A stretch of DNA of 39,724 nucleotides from an uncultured bacterium (GCA_934621605.1 CAKTUZ010000025.1:1-39724), one strand, 5' to 3'; numbered from the stretch's first letter, positions 1-7,721 are shown. Numbers and translations: made by a program. The notes: generated from the sequence alone by a model not told the origin.

Positions 1-271
1 ATCCAGGATTAATTCCGGCAGACAATGCTACTGATCTACATGAACATCCGGACAATACACGAGCAACTAAAGAATAACGTTCTTCAATTGTCCAAACCTT
101 ATTATGACTTGCGTGTTTTAATACTTCAGGGCCACAAGACTCTTTCATCCTTACCCAATCATAAATTGTTTGCCTAAACTTTTTTTTGCTAATTCCAACT
201 GGAGTTTCTGGATACAATCCCAGTCGGTATAGCTCCACACACATTTTTTTAAACTCATAAGAATAACGCAT
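1..271 (-). CDS. IS3-family transposase OrfA, N-terminal part
   Basis: The first 90 codons of a minus-strand gene, cut by the window edge. It starts at ATG 271 and begins MRYSYEFKKMCVELYRLG. That opening is typical of the helix-turn-helix OrfA of IS3/IS150-group elements, which binds the element's ends and is normally joined to the DDE-type OrfB by programmed frameshifting. A second HTH-like stretch (WTIEERYSLVARVLSG, then CRSVALSAGI) follows at about residues 62-85. The AAAGAGGG ribosome-binding sequence upstream of the ATG lies inside a hairpin (277-312). The catalytic OrfB is not visible, so whether the element is intact cannot be said. Confidence 0.8.
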   Translation of the reverse strand, partial: MRYSYEFKKMCVELYRLGLYPETPVGISKKKFRQTIYDWVRMKESCGPEVLKHASHNKVWTIEERYSLVARVLSGCSCRSVALSAGINPG

Positions 272-276
272 AAAAA

Positions 277-312
277 TACCCTCTTTAACTGGTTGGTCCA
301 GTAAAGAGGGTA
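277..312. repeat. Inverted repeat at transposase ribosome-binding site
   Basis: Arms 277-292 (TACCCTCTTTAACTGG) and 298-312 (CCAGTAAAGAGGGTA) pair with a single bulge around a 5-base loop. On the minus strand the distal arm contains the AAAGAGGG Shine-Dalgarno sequence of the transposase. In a transcript reading in from flanking DNA this fold would hide that site, a known way for IS elements to limit expression from outside promoters. The function here is inferred. Confidence 0.65.
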
Positions 313-314
313 CA

Positions 315-1046
315 TATCAATACGTCGCTTTTTTTGTGCTTGGCATTTTGTGTGCGGCCCGCTCGTTTACTCTTTCATGTTAAGCGCAAACAAACTTGGT
401 GTAGTCCTTGGCTTCGGTCAATTGACGGTATGGCTGCTCGTTTACGAGCAGACGCCGGCAATAAGGCCGGAAGCCTTGGACGTAACCTACAAACACTGAA
501 AGTTTTCGTTTCGGCAAAAATAAGCGGAGTTTAGCCTATAGTAAAGCGTAAGGCTTTTCTACGCCTGGAGCTTGCTATAGGCGTAAACGCAGCCAACAAA
601 CATGAGAAACGAAGACTTTGTTCGCTTATACCTTGGTACCGCAACTGATTATAAAATGTCCGCTTGCTATGAGGTAAACGAGCTACAAGCACAAACAATG
701 CTTGGCGCGTAAAATTTGTACTTGTTTGCTTGCTTGTTGGTTGCGTAGTTTTTTTGCTTAGAGACGCTAATTAGTGTTCGGCCCGCTAGTTAGCTATGTA
801 GTGCTAGCTTAATTTTTTACCATATCTACGCTTCGGCTTCACTGGCCTTTCGGCCAGAGGCCTGCGCTACCGATATGGTGAAAAAATTTCGCTATAAGTT
901 TTGGCTGCGGGTTTGTGTTCATGTTGGCTAGCTCCAGCAGCGGCTCTTCCAGGCTCGAACTGGCCTAACGGCCAATATTCTTCGCCTTCCAATTTAGCAC
1001 TAACATGCATAGCGCAAAAAAATTGCACATTTTTCCAGATAAACGC
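315..1046. other. Gene-free, hairpin-rich intergenic region
   Basis: I see no credible protein gene here; the only moderate open frame (334-534) starts at TTG without a ribosome-binding site and resembles nothing. Several inverted repeats occur: 434-440/445-451 (CTGCTCG/CGAGCAG), a nested pair 534-541/575-582 (GCCTATAG/CTATAGGC) around 546-550/560-564, a long pair 813-827/872-886 (TTTTTTACCATATC versus GATATGGTGAAAAAA), and two TGGCC-N4-GGCCA hairpins at about 843-856 and 961-974. A short direct similarity (CGGCCCGCT) occurs at about 355 and 780. It may be degraded repeat or mobile DNA between the IS and the tRNA gene. Confidence 0.5.
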
Positions 1047-1074
1047 TTGACTTAAAATTTTGCTTTGCTATAAT
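1047..1074 (+). promoter_or_regulatory. Sigma-70-type promoter of tRNA-Leu
   Basis: A TTGACT -35 element (1047-1052) and a perfect TATAAT -10 element (1069-1074) are separated by 16 bases. The -10 ends 12 bases before the first base of tRNA-Leu, so transcription would start close to the mature 5' end. Confidence 0.8.
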
Positions 1075-1086
1075 AAGCCCGTTCCT

Positions 1087-1171
1087 GCGGAGGTGGCGGA
1101 ATCGGTAGACGCATACGTTTGAGGGGCGTATGGAGCAATCCGTGAGGGTTCGAGTCCCTCTCTCCGCACCA
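1087..1171 (+). tRNA. tRNA-Leu (anticodon GAG)
   Basis: An 85-base class II tRNA. The acceptor stem is GCGGAGG paired with TCTCCGC, followed by discriminator A and an encoded CCA (1169-1171). The anticodon loop TTTGAGG gives GAG, which reads CUC/CUU leucine codons. A variable arm lies before the T arm, whose loop carries GGTTCGAGTCC. It has its own promoter upstream and a hairpin terminator downstream, so it appears to be a single-gene unit. Confidence 0.95.
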
Positions 1172-1185
1172 TATAGGTGGTGAAA

Positions 1186-1222
1186 GTTGAATCTCAGCTG
1201 AAGCTGGGGTTCAATTTTTTTT
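1186..1222 (+). terminator. Rho-independent terminator after tRNA-Leu
   Basis: Arms 1186-1199 (GTTGAATCTCAGCT) and 1202-1215 (AGCTGGGGTTCAAT) pair with a few G-U wobbles and are followed by an eight-base T run. It lies 15 bases after the tRNA CCA end. Confidence 0.8.
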
Positions 1223-1362
1223 GTACCTAAAAAAGACTTTTGAGCGTTTTTCGCCAATTGAAATTTCCCGGTGTGGCCAAAGTGGTCGGGGGGAGGGGGG
1301 GCGAGAGCACTTTTTTGTCTTTTTTTTTGCATTGAAATTGCTAAAAGCAATAGGAGGTAAAA

Positions 1363-1977
1363 ATGAAAGTTTTGCTTATTAATGGCAGTCCCCATGAAAA
1401 AGGTTGTACTTATACAGCTTTAAAAGAAGTGGCTGGAGCTTTGGAGAAAAACGGTATCGAAACGCAAATATTCCATATAGGTAAAGGTATGGTGCATGGC
1501 TGTGTAGCGTGTGGTGCTTGCGCTAAATTGCAACGCTGCGCTTTTGATGACGATCCTGCTAATGAAATGTTGCAACTCATGCGTGAAGCTGACGGCATCG
1601 TGATCGGGTCGCCCGTTTACTATGCCGGCCCCAACGGAGCTTTGTGTGCGCTTTTGGATCGTGCTTTTGTAGCTAGCAAAGGCTCTTTAGCTTTTAAGCC
1701 TGCGGCAGCTATTGCCAGCGCTCGTCGTGGTGGAGTGACAACTACTTTTGATCGTTTAAATAAATACTTTACTATAAATCGTATGCCTATTGTGTCGTCA
1801 CAGTATTGGAACGGCGTACACGGTTCTCAGGCTGACGATGTGGCCCAAGATGAGGAAGGACTGCAGACTATGCGTACTTTGGGCTACAATATGGCCTGGA
1901 TGCTTAAGAGTATAGCCGCAGCCAAAGAGCCTTTGCCGGAAATTGAGCCTACTAAGCGCACCAACTTTATCCGCTAA
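1363..1977 (+). CDS. Flavodoxin-fold NAD(P)H-dependent FMN oxidoreductase
   Basis: A 204-residue protein of the NADPH-dependent FMN reductase/iron-sulfur flavoprotein-like family. The start MKVLLINGSPHEKGCTYTAL holds the FMN phosphate-binding loop (GSPxxxGxT) after the first beta strand. Residues 47-58 (CVACGACAKLQRC) form a cysteine-rich segment typical of anaerobe members, where it may bind an Fe-S cluster or be redox active. IGSPVYYAGPNG at about residues 80-92 is the second flavin-contact loop. The substrate is unknown; such enzymes reduce quinones, azo dyes or other low-molecular-weight acceptors. The start is firm: AGGAGG lies six bases before the ATG. It is a stand-alone gene converging on pth. 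Confidence 0.9.
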   Translation: MKVLLINGSPHEKGCTYTALKEVAGALEKNGIETQIFHIGKGMVHGCVACGACAKLQRCAFDDDPANEMLQLMREADGIVIGSPVYYAGPNGALCALLDRAFVASKGSLAFKPAAAIASARRGGVTTTFDRLNKYFTINRMPIVSSQYWNGVHGSQADDVAQDEEGLQTMRTLGYNMAWMLKSIAAAKEPLPEIEPTKRTNFIR

Positions 1978-1999
1978 ATGTTGTTGGGGGCGGCCTAGC

Positions 2000-2033
2000 G
2001 GCGCCGCCGCCATTAGGTAAAAGCGGCGGCGCC
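2000..2033. repeat. GC-rich perfect hairpin between convergent genes
   Basis: An 11-bp perfect inverted repeat (GGCGCCGCCGC 2000-2010 and GCGGCGGCGCC 2023-2033) with a 12-base loop, between the oxidoreductase stop and the pth stop. There is no T run on either side, so it is not a classic intrinsic terminator. It could still act as a bidirectional transcription or mRNA-3'-end barrier. A smaller AGTGC/GCACT hairpin follows at about 2041-2055. Confidence 0.6.
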
Positions 2034-2077
2034 AACGTAAAAAGTGCAACCCGCACTAGGTAAAGTTGCCGACATTG

Positions 2078-2659
2078 TTAGGCTTGGCCATTGAATTTAT
2101 TCATGGCAGCTTCTGGGCCACACTCTATTATGTAGGAAATAGCATCGGAAGCTTGCTGTAAAAGCTTGTTTATAGGTTCGTATTCGTCGGGCTTAAAAGT
2201 GCCTAAAACGAAGTTGATGGGATCTCCGCCAGTAGGGGAAGAGCCTATACCTAAACGTACTCTGATAAAGTCGTTAGCTCCTAAGCAAGCGATAATATTA
2301 TTTAGGCCGTTGTGGCCGCCGCTGCCTCCGCTTTTGCGAATGCGCAAACGCCCTAGAGGAAGACAGAAATCATCAGAAACGACAATAATTTGGTGTGGTT
2401 TAAAGCCGTAACTGGTGCACATAGAGAGAACGGCATTTCCGGAGAGATTCATATAGGTACGAGGCTTAATGATAAAAACATCGGTAGAGCCTATCGTGCC
2501 GGATGCACCTAAATAAAGTTTTGTTTTGCGCGTAAATTCTAATTTGTGTTCTTGAGCAAAAAGATCTACGGCCCTAAAACCCATATTATGGCGTGTATTT
2601 TTATATTCAGCTCCGGGATTGCCTAAACCAACAATCAAAAAAGCACTAGCAGCGTTCAA
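2078..2659 (-). CDS. pth: Peptidyl-tRNA hydrolase
   Basis: A 193-residue enzyme that hydrolyses peptidyl-tRNAs released from stalled ribosomes and so recycles tRNA. The N-terminal strand and loop FLIVGLGNPGAEY (Asn14) is followed by NTRHNMGF with the catalytic His24. The YMNLSG and VVSDDFCLPLG segments (Asp about 95) and the GGSGGHNGL loop are all present, and the length is normal for the family. The start is TTG at 2659, supported by GGGAG nine bases upstream; no ATG lies before the conserved domain. It is the last gene of the glmU-prs-ctc-pth series, 63 bases after ctc, as in many Bacillota (spoVC in Bacillus). Confidence 0.95.
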   Translation of the reverse strand: MNAASAFLIVGLGNPGAEYKNTRHNMGFRAVDLFAQEHKLEFTRKTKLYLGASGTIGSTDVFIIKPRTYMNLSGNAVLSMCTSYGFKPHQIIVVSDDFCLPLGRLRIRKSGGSGGHNGLNNIIACLGANDFIRVRLGIGSSPTGGDPINFVLGTFKPDEYEPINKLLQQASDAISYIIECGPEAAMNKFNGQA

Positions 2660-2722
2660 TTTTTTAATCTCCCGCAGCTAAGTGCTTTCTAAAAACTTGC
2701 GCTTTATACAAAGCCTATAGCC

Positions 2723-3358
2723 TTATTCGGCGTCACCGGCAGCAGGCTGCTCTTCGGTGGCGGCAGCTTCTTCAGTCTCAGAGGACTCGGCTACTGCTCT
2801 AGGAATAGCAATGCTTACGATGGTCTCGGAAGGATCAGCTTTAATCTCTACGCCTTCGGGGCAAACGATCTGAGCGACAGTGAGGTGTTGACCAAGGCCC
2901 AAGCCGCTGATATCAACTTCGATATGAGCGGGAATAGACAGAGGCAAGCTCTCGACTTCAACTTCGCGGAGCATTTGCTCAACAACGCCGCCTTCTTTTA
3001 CGCCGGCAGCTTCGCCTACCAATACTACGGGAACGGAAGCGGTAACTTTCTCATCCATGCGAACCTGTTTGAAGTCTACATGTAAGAGGCAGGTGCCGAA
3101 TACATCGCGAGAATAGTCGGCCAACATAGCTAACTGATCCTGGACGCCCTCTTCACCGAAGGTTAAATTGATGATAGCAGTCTTACCTACGGTTTGAAGA
3201 ATTTTCTCAGTGTCTTTTGAGTTTACATCAAGGATAATCGGCTCTTCGAGGTGATGACCGTACAACACGGCAGGTATACGACCTTCACGGCGCAAACGTC
3301 TGGCAACACCCTTGCCGGTCTCTTTACGAACTTTCGCTTCCAGCTTAACCTGGGACAT
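2723..3358 (-). CDS. ctc: Large ribosomal subunit protein bL25, long CTC/TL5 form
   Basis: A 211-residue 5S rRNA-binding ribosomal protein of the long form. The N-terminal L25 beta barrel covers about residues 1-95 (KGVARRLRREGRIPAVLYG is diagnostic). A second all-beta CTC domain covers about 100-190, and an acidic Glu/Ala-rich tail closes the protein (about 190-211). The long form is associated with general stress in Bacillus. Start ATG 3358 has AGGAGG five bases upstream. A strong promoter (3491-3519) and a 130-base leader with hairpins precede it, so it can be expressed independently of prs and glmU. Pth follows in the same unit. Confidence 0.95.
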   Translation of the reverse strand: MSQVKLEAKVRKETGKGVARRLRREGRIPAVLYGHHLEEPIILDVNSKDTEKILQTVGKTAIINLTFGEEGVQDQLAMLADYSRDVFGTCLLHVDFKQVRMDEKVTASVPVVLVGEAAGVKEGGVVEQMLREVEVESLPLSIPAHIEVDISGLGLGQHLTVAQIVCPEGVEIKADPSETIVSIAIPRAVAESSETEEAAATEEQPAAGDAE

Positions 3359-3382
3359 ATATTCCTCCTCGGTACCCGCGAA

Positions 3383-3418
3383 GATCTTTTCCGCAAAATT
3401 CAGGAAGAGGAAAAGATC
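3383..3418 (-). promoter_or_regulatory. Leader hairpin upstream of ctc
   Basis: In the untranslated leader of ctc, GATCTTTTCC and GGAAAAGATC (3383-3392 and 3409-3418) form a perfect 10-bp inverted repeat with a 16-base loop, ending about 25 bases before the ATG. A second, imperfect GCCGTATT/AATACACGGC pair lies at about 3444-3467. Autoregulatory ribosomal protein leaders often look like this, but no known motif is recognised. Confidence 0.45.
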
Positions 3419-3490
3419 GAATACTCGCTTATCCTTTACTTAGCGCCGTATTATTTAAAATACACGGCTGCCAGGATAAATTGCCCAACT

Positions 3491-3519
3491 ATTCTATCTT
3501 TTTTTATTAGGCATGTCAA
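3491..3519 (-). promoter_or_regulatory. Sigma-70-type promoter for ctc-pth
   Basis: On the minus strand a perfect TTGACA (complement of 3514-3519) and TAGAAT (complement of 3491-3496) are separated by 17 bases. A 7-bp inverted repeat (CTATCTT 3494-3500 and AAGATAG 3518-3524) overlaps both elements and could be an operator, or could be chance. Confidence 0.75.
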
Positions 3520-3594
3520 GATAGAAGGCCGGACGGCAAAGCGCGGGTCTATGACATTTTTCTGACTATTTTAGTTTGCTATCGGACAATTGAA

Positions 3595-4626
3595 CTAGAC
3601 GAAAAGTTCGCTGACCGACAAATTAAAGTGAGTTCGGCGGATCGTCTCTCCTAAGAGCGGAGCTAAGGATAACACTTTTAACTTGCTCATGCTTTTTGCT
3701 TCCTCGGAAATAGGAATCGTATCGGTGACAATTAGCTCTTCAATGGGAGAGTCTTTGATAATCTGTACTGCGTTTTCGGCAAAAATGGCGTGAGTAGCTG
3801 CAGTGTAAACCTTTTGGGCGCCATGTTCGATCAAAGTTTCCACGCCCTTAACCAAAGTGCCGCCTGTAGAAATCATATCATCAACTACAATACAGGTTTT
3901 ACCCTTAATATCGCCCACTATGTCAATAACATCGAGTTTGTCTGGTTCGGGACGACGCTTGAAAATAATAGCCAACTTGGCTCCCAAGCGCTCAGCTAAT
4001 TTAGTGGCTCTAGCTACGCCGCCGGCGTCTGGGGAGACAACGACCAAATTTTTTTTGGGAATATCTTTATTTAAATAGTGCTCGGCAATAATGGGCAAAG
4101 CGCTCAGATTGTCGACAGGAATATCAAAAAAGCCCTGGATGGCGGCGGCGTGGAGATCGCAAGTAATGATACGGTCGGCTCCGGCGGTAGTAATCAGATT
4201 GGCTACCAACTTGGCCGTAATAGGCTCGCGTCCGGAAGTTTTCTTCTCTTGTTTGGCGTAACCGTAGTAGGGGATGACGGCGCAAATCTGGTGGGCAGAA
4301 GCTCTTTTGAGAGCGTCGATCATAATCAGTAATTCCATAAGAGTGTCGTTGACATTGCCACAAGTGGGCTGGATGACGAATACTCTGGCACCGCGCACGT
4401 TCTCTTCAATCTTTTCACGAATCTCTTTATTGGCGAAAGTTGTCACCATGGCTTTGCCTAAAGGAATATGCAAATAGTCGGCTACAGCTTTGGCCAAGCC
4501 GGGATTGGAATTGCCATGAAAGAGTTTTACGTGGTGGGTTGGCTGGAAGACGGAATCTAAAGGAATAGCATCCATGTTTTCAGAGGCTGTGAGTTCAGAG
4601 ATGTTAAGATCGTTAATTTCGCTCAT
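3595..4626 (-). CDS. prs: Ribose-phosphate pyrophosphokinase, divergent
   Basis: A 343-residue PRPP synthetase, which makes phosphoribosyl pyrophosphate from ribose 5-phosphate and ATP for nucleotide, His and Trp synthesis. The order of family signatures is intact: LLIMIDALKRASA, VIPYYGYAKQEKK, TCDLHAAAIQGFFDIP, VVSPDAGG and the PRPP loop VVDDMISTGGTL. It differs from standard class I enzymes. About 28 extra residues lie at the N-terminus. The ATP-contact FSDGE is FANKE, the RQDRK loop is KQEKK, and the PRPP loop has ISTGG in place of IDTAG. These changes fall in the nucleotide and allosteric regions, so its regulation or nucleotide preference may differ. It lies 27 bases after glmU, suggesting co-transcription. 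Confidence 0.9.
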   Translation of the reverse strand: MSEINDLNISELTASENMDAIPLDSVFQPTHHVKLFHGNSNPGLAKAVADYLHIPLGKAMVTTFANKEIREKIEENVRGARVFVIQPTCGNVNDTLMELLIMIDALKRASAHQICAVIPYYGYAKQEKKTSGREPITAKLVANLITTAGADRIITCDLHAAAIQGFFDIPVDNLSALPIIAEHYLNKDIPKKNLVVVSPDAGGVARATKLAERLGAKLAIIFKRRPEPDKLDVIDIVGDIKGKTCIVVDDMISTGGTLVKGVETLIEHGAQKVYTAATHAIFAENAVQIIKDSPIEELIVTDTIPISEEAKSMSKLKVLSLAPLLGETIRRTHFNLSVSELFV

Positions 4627-4653
4627 AACTAATTCTTCGCTTTCCCTAGATTT

Positions 4654-6021
4654 TTAGCGCTGGCCGATAGGACGAGCCGGAACACCGACTACTACACTAT
4701 TTTCAGGCACATCGCGGATAACTACCGTGCCTGCGCCAGTCTTGGCGCCGCTACCGACGGTAACAGGAGCAACTAAACTTGAATTGGAGCCTATAAAGAC
4801 ATTATCGCCGATAACGGTACGATGCTTGGCTTGACCATCGTAATTGCAAGTAATGGTACCGCAACCAATATTAGTGCCGCTGCCTACGTCGGCGTCGCCT
4901 ACGTAGGTAAGGTGAGGAACTTTTGTTCCTTCGCCTATATTAGCATTTTTTATTTCTACAAAGTCGCCTACTTTGGCACGGTCGGCGATATTGGCTCGGG
5001 GACGCAAATAGGCAAAGGGGCCGACGTTGACACCGTTACCCACGAAGGCTTCATTAAGTACCGAGTGAATTATGGTACTGTTGTTGCCGATGGTACTGTT
5101 GGTGATTTGTGCATTGGGGCCTATCTTACAGCCCTGACCGATAGTGGTGGAGCCTTGTAAAACTGTACCGGGCCAAATTTCACTGTCGCGACCGATTTGC
5201 ACCTGATCTTCGATCCAAGTTGACTGGGGATCTATAATGCTGACTCCACTGACCATAAGCTCTTGCAACTTGCGCTCTTTAAGCAAAGCGGCCGCTTTGG
5301 CTAAATCGGCGCGAGTATTTACACCTAAAGCGTAAACTACATCGTCTACCACAGCACCGATTTTTTCACCGGCGGTACTGCCTAAACTGACCAAATCGGT
5401 TAAGTAAAGCTCTCCCTGGGCATTGTTAGGAGTAAGTTGCGGTAAAAAGCGGCGTAAAAACTCAGCTTTGGCACAATAAGCTCCGATATTTACTTCGGTA
5501 ACGGCGTACTCTTCGGGAGTACAATCTTTAGCTTCGGTGATGCATTGTACGCAACCGTTGGCGTTGCGGATAATACGGCCAAAATCGCGATGCTCAGCTG
5601 AATCGGCCGTAAGCAAAGTTAAGGAATAGTCATTCTCCAAAGCAGTCTTGATGACTTTCTCCAAAATTTTAGTATCGAGCAAAGTCATATCGCCATTTAA
5701 TATTAAAACATACCCCTCGAAATCTGCTAACTGTGGCAAAGCCATCTGAGCTGCGTGTCCGCTGCCTTTTTGGACAGTCTGTTCGGCAAAGGAGCAGTTG
5801 GGAAAATGCTCTTGGCAAAAAGTTTGCACTTGTTCAGCTTGGTGGCCTACGACAACAATATTTTGGGAACAGTCGATACCTTCCAAAGCTTGAAGAACTC
5901 TGTAAATAACCGGCTTGCCTAGAACCGGGTGGAGCACTTTTGCCAAGTCTGATTTCATCCTGGTACCCTTGCCGGCCGCTAGAATTACGGAGGCAAGCTT
6001 TAGTTCTTCTCGCTTTTGCAT
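4654..6021 (-). CDS. glmU: Bifunctional UDP-GlcNAc synthesis enzyme GlmU
   Basis: A 455-residue bifunctional enzyme: glucosamine-1-phosphate N-acetyltransferase and N-acetylglucosamine-1-phosphate uridylyltransferase. It supplies UDP-GlcNAc for peptidoglycan and other envelope polymers. The N-terminal Rossmann-like pyrophosphorylase domain (about 10-235) has LAAGKGTRMKSDLAKVLHP and the metal-binding LNGDMTLL. The C-terminal left-handed beta helix (about 255-450) has hexapeptide repeats, RPRANI, and KVPHLTYVGDA with the catalytic His near residue 363. Length and domain order are standard. The ATG at 6021 has only a weak AAGGG upstream. It is the first gene of glmU-prs; the spacing to prs is 27 bases. 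Confidence 0.96.
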   Translation of the reverse strand: MQKREELKLASVILAAGKGTRMKSDLAKVLHPVLGKPVIYRVLQALEGIDCSQNIVVVGHQAEQVQTFCQEHFPNCSFAEQTVQKGSGHAAQMALPQLADFEGYVLILNGDMTLLDTKILEKVIKTALENDYSLTLLTADSAEHRDFGRIIRNANGCVQCITEAKDCTPEEYAVTEVNIGAYCAKAEFLRRFLPQLTPNNAQGELYLTDLVSLGSTAGEKIGAVVDDVVYALGVNTRADLAKAAALLKERKLQELMVSGVSIIDPQSTWIEDQVQIGRDSEIWPGTVLQGSTTIGQGCKIGPNAQITNSTIGNNSTIIHSVLNEAFVGNGVNVGPFAYLRPRANIADRAKVGDFVEIKNANIGEGTKVPHLTYVGDADVGSGTNIGCGTITCNYDGQAKHRTVIGDNVFIGSNSSLVAPVTVGSGAKTGAGTVVIRDVPENSVVVGVPARPIGQR

Positions 6022-6183
6022 ATTGGCAACAACCCTTTTACGGCAAATTTATCTTTGATGTTTGAAGCATACCCGGGCCATAAATAAGAAACGCTCAAAG
6101 TTCCATATACACCAAAGTGGCCACGTTTATTCTACACCCAGCCTATCGATCCTGCGTAGTATGATTTAGCTTTTGTCGATAAC

Positions 6184-6219
6184 AAAAAAACGCTCTGCCG
6201 CTTGAGGGGCGGAAGAGCG
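6184..6219 (-). terminator. Rho-independent terminator of the CuAO_N protein gene
   Basis: On the minus strand a GC-rich hairpin (complement of 6191-6219, arms CGCTCTTCCGC and GCGGCAGAGCG) is followed at once by seven T residues (6190-6184). It lies 27 bases past the stop codon at 6246 and separates that gene from glmU. Confidence 0.9.
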
Positions 6220-6245
6220 GTCGATAGGACTAGAATAGAAAGAGC

Positions 6246-7721
6246 CTAGAAGACGGACTTAGGTAATGGAGCTTCTTCGCCTGGAGCTGCAGATTGAGCA
6301 GGAGCAGCGGACTGGGTAGGAGCTGCAGATTGAGCAGGAGCAGCGGACTGGGTAGGAGCTGCAGATTGAGCAGGAGCAGCGGTCTGGGTAGGAGTTGCAG
6401 ATTGGGCAGGAGCAGCGGACTGGCCACCGATTGCTTCAAGCTCTTCAGCTTTAAGAGGAGCGGCTGCAGAAGCTACAGGTACAATAGGTTTGAGGCTGTC
6501 AGCTTGACGTGTTAATCCTTTGGCGACAGCTTCGGCAATTTGAGCTGTATACATAGAATTGACAGCGCCCACTCGGTTGAGTAAATCCTGACCATCATTG
6601 AGAGCTTTTATGTCGCTGGCATGATTGAGGAAGAAGAAAGCCATAGGGCTTAAACAATAGCCGTTCGTTTCGTTTTCGTAGTATTTAACGACGGCACGCA
6701 AGGCTTCGGGGCTGAGCTTACGGGCTAAAGCTAAAGAGAGCAAACACTGACGCCTTAACATACTGTTGCCGTTTAAATCGAGTTTGGGATCGCCATTTTG
6801 CAACTTGTTGATCAAGAAGGCCATAACTTGGCCTCTGACTTCGTCGTCCAAAACGAGATTTTTATTACTGCAAATAACGCCCAATAAAGCGACTAATTGC
6901 AAATTTTGTTTGCGATTTTGAATATAGTTGGTAATTAAACTGATCGCAATTTTATTGATATCTGCAGTATCGATACCGAGTTGCCGTAAAATTTCCAAAC
7001 GCTGCTCGGGGGTATATTCGGCATTTGTGTAGGTATCCAAAGTGCGGGTATAAGCGGAACCATCTAAATTTTCGTCCAAGACTTTTACTACGCCGGCTTG
7101 GCCGCCCACTTGGAGACGTTTTAAACCTATCAAGTCCCAAGTGCTAGGAGTATCAGCTTCATGTTTTATATACATATAAGCTATCTGATTACCGGGAGCT
7201 ATAATTTTGACGATAGAGCCGTCAGCTTTGTTTTCAGCCACTTTGAGTTGGGCTTTATCCGATAAAACACGGATTAAACGGTGTTGTCCGTCCCATTTGA
7301 CATTAGCGCCCAGAGCCTCACCCACAAAACGCAGAGGCACCATGGTATTGCCAGCAATGATTTGAGCGGGAGCCAAAAGCTTTATTTTTTGATCATTTAC
7401 GGTTGCTTCGGGAGCGTCAATAGTCAGAGATACTGCTGTATTGGGAGTTTGGGGATTTGCGACCAAAGCTTCTTCGGAAGCGGTATTGGCAAAGACGGTG
7501 CGAGTGGGGGCATCCCATTTAATGTGAGCGCCTAAAGCTTCAAAAATACCGCGCATGGGAACTAAGGTAGTGCCGTCTTTGAGAATCGGAGCTTGATCTA
7601 AGTAGAGAATTTTGCCATTGACGGAAACGCTGATAAAGTCATCGGGAGTTGAGGCCAAAGCGGGGCAGACGAAAGCTAAAGAAAACGCTGCAGCAGCTAA
7701 GGCTCGGGAAAACTTGTTCAT
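6246..7721 (-). CDS. Secreted protein with two copper-amine-oxidase N-terminal (stalk) domains
   Basis: A 491-residue exported protein of unknown function. Residues 1-23 (MNKFSRALAAAAFSLAFVCPALA) form a signal peptide with an Ala-x-Ala cleavage site. Two CuAO_N1/stalk-domain repeats follow, recognisable by TTLVPMRGIFEALGAHIKWD near residue 50 and NTMVPLRFVGEALGANVKWD near 130. Such domains are common on surface proteins of Bacillota and do not imply amine oxidase activity. A middle region (about 230-420) is helical and HEAT-like, without a recognised signature. The C-terminus is a 12-residue Ala-Pro-Ala-Gln-Ser repeat (see 6283-6426). Start 7721 is chosen over a longer TTG start because it creates the signal peptide and has GGAGG five bases upstream. 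It has its own terminator. Confidence 0.85.
   Translation of the reverse strand: MNKFSRALAAAAFSLAFVCPALASTPDDFISVSVNGKILYLDQAPILKDGTTLVPMRGIFEALGAHIKWDAPTRTVFANTASEEALVANPQTPNTAVSLTIDAPEATVNDQKIKLLAPAQIIAGNTMVPLRFVGEALGANVKWDGQHRLIRVLSDKAQLKVAENKADGSIVKIIAPGNQIAYMYIKHEADTPSTWDLIGLKRLQVGGQAGVVKVLDENLDGSAYTRTLDTYTNAEYTPEQRLEILRQLGIDTADINKIAISLITNYIQNRKQNLQLVALLGVICSNKNLVLDDEVRGQVMAFLINKLQNGDPKLDLNGNSMLRRQCLLSLALARKLSPEALRAVVKYYENETNGYCLSPMAFFFLNHASDIKALNDGQDLLNRVGAVNSMYTAQIAEAVAKGLTRQADSLKPIVPVASAAAPLKAEELEAIGGQSAAPAQSATPTQTAAPAQSAAPTQSAAPAQSAAPTQSAAPAQSAAPGEEAPLPKSVF
6283..6426 (-). repeat. Four tandem 36-bp repeats coding an Ala/Pro/Gln/Ser tail
   Basis: Four units of 36 bp (6283-6318, 6319-6354, 6355-6390, 6391-6426). 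The first two are identical, the third differs by one base and the fourth by several. Each encodes 12 residues alternating AAPAQS and AAPTQS. Growing divergence toward the repeat's N-terminal end and the in-frame unit length suggest recent slippage expansion of a wall- or solvent-spanning tail. Confidence 0.9.

Larger units (their letters stand above)
1..314 (-). mobile_element. End of an IS3-family insertion sequence (partial)
   Basis: The minus strand carries the 5' end of an IS3-type transposase gene preceded by a hairpin. The element enters from beyond the left edge, so only its upstream end is visible. The outer boundary is probably near 314, where the minus strand begins TGTACCC, but the other terminal repeat and the target duplication lie outside the window, so the exact end is inferred. 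Confidence 0.7.

Noticed and set aside
334..534. 66-residue open frame near the IS end
   Set aside because: TTG start without ribosome-binding site, no recognisable sequence, and overlaps several hairpins.
1000..1395. 131-residue minus-strand open frame
   Set aside because: Runs antisense through the tRNA-Leu gene and its terminator; clearly a chance frame.
3251..3565. Plus-strand frame across the ctc start and leader
   Set aside because: Antisense to ctc and its promoter; the real features there are on the minus strand.
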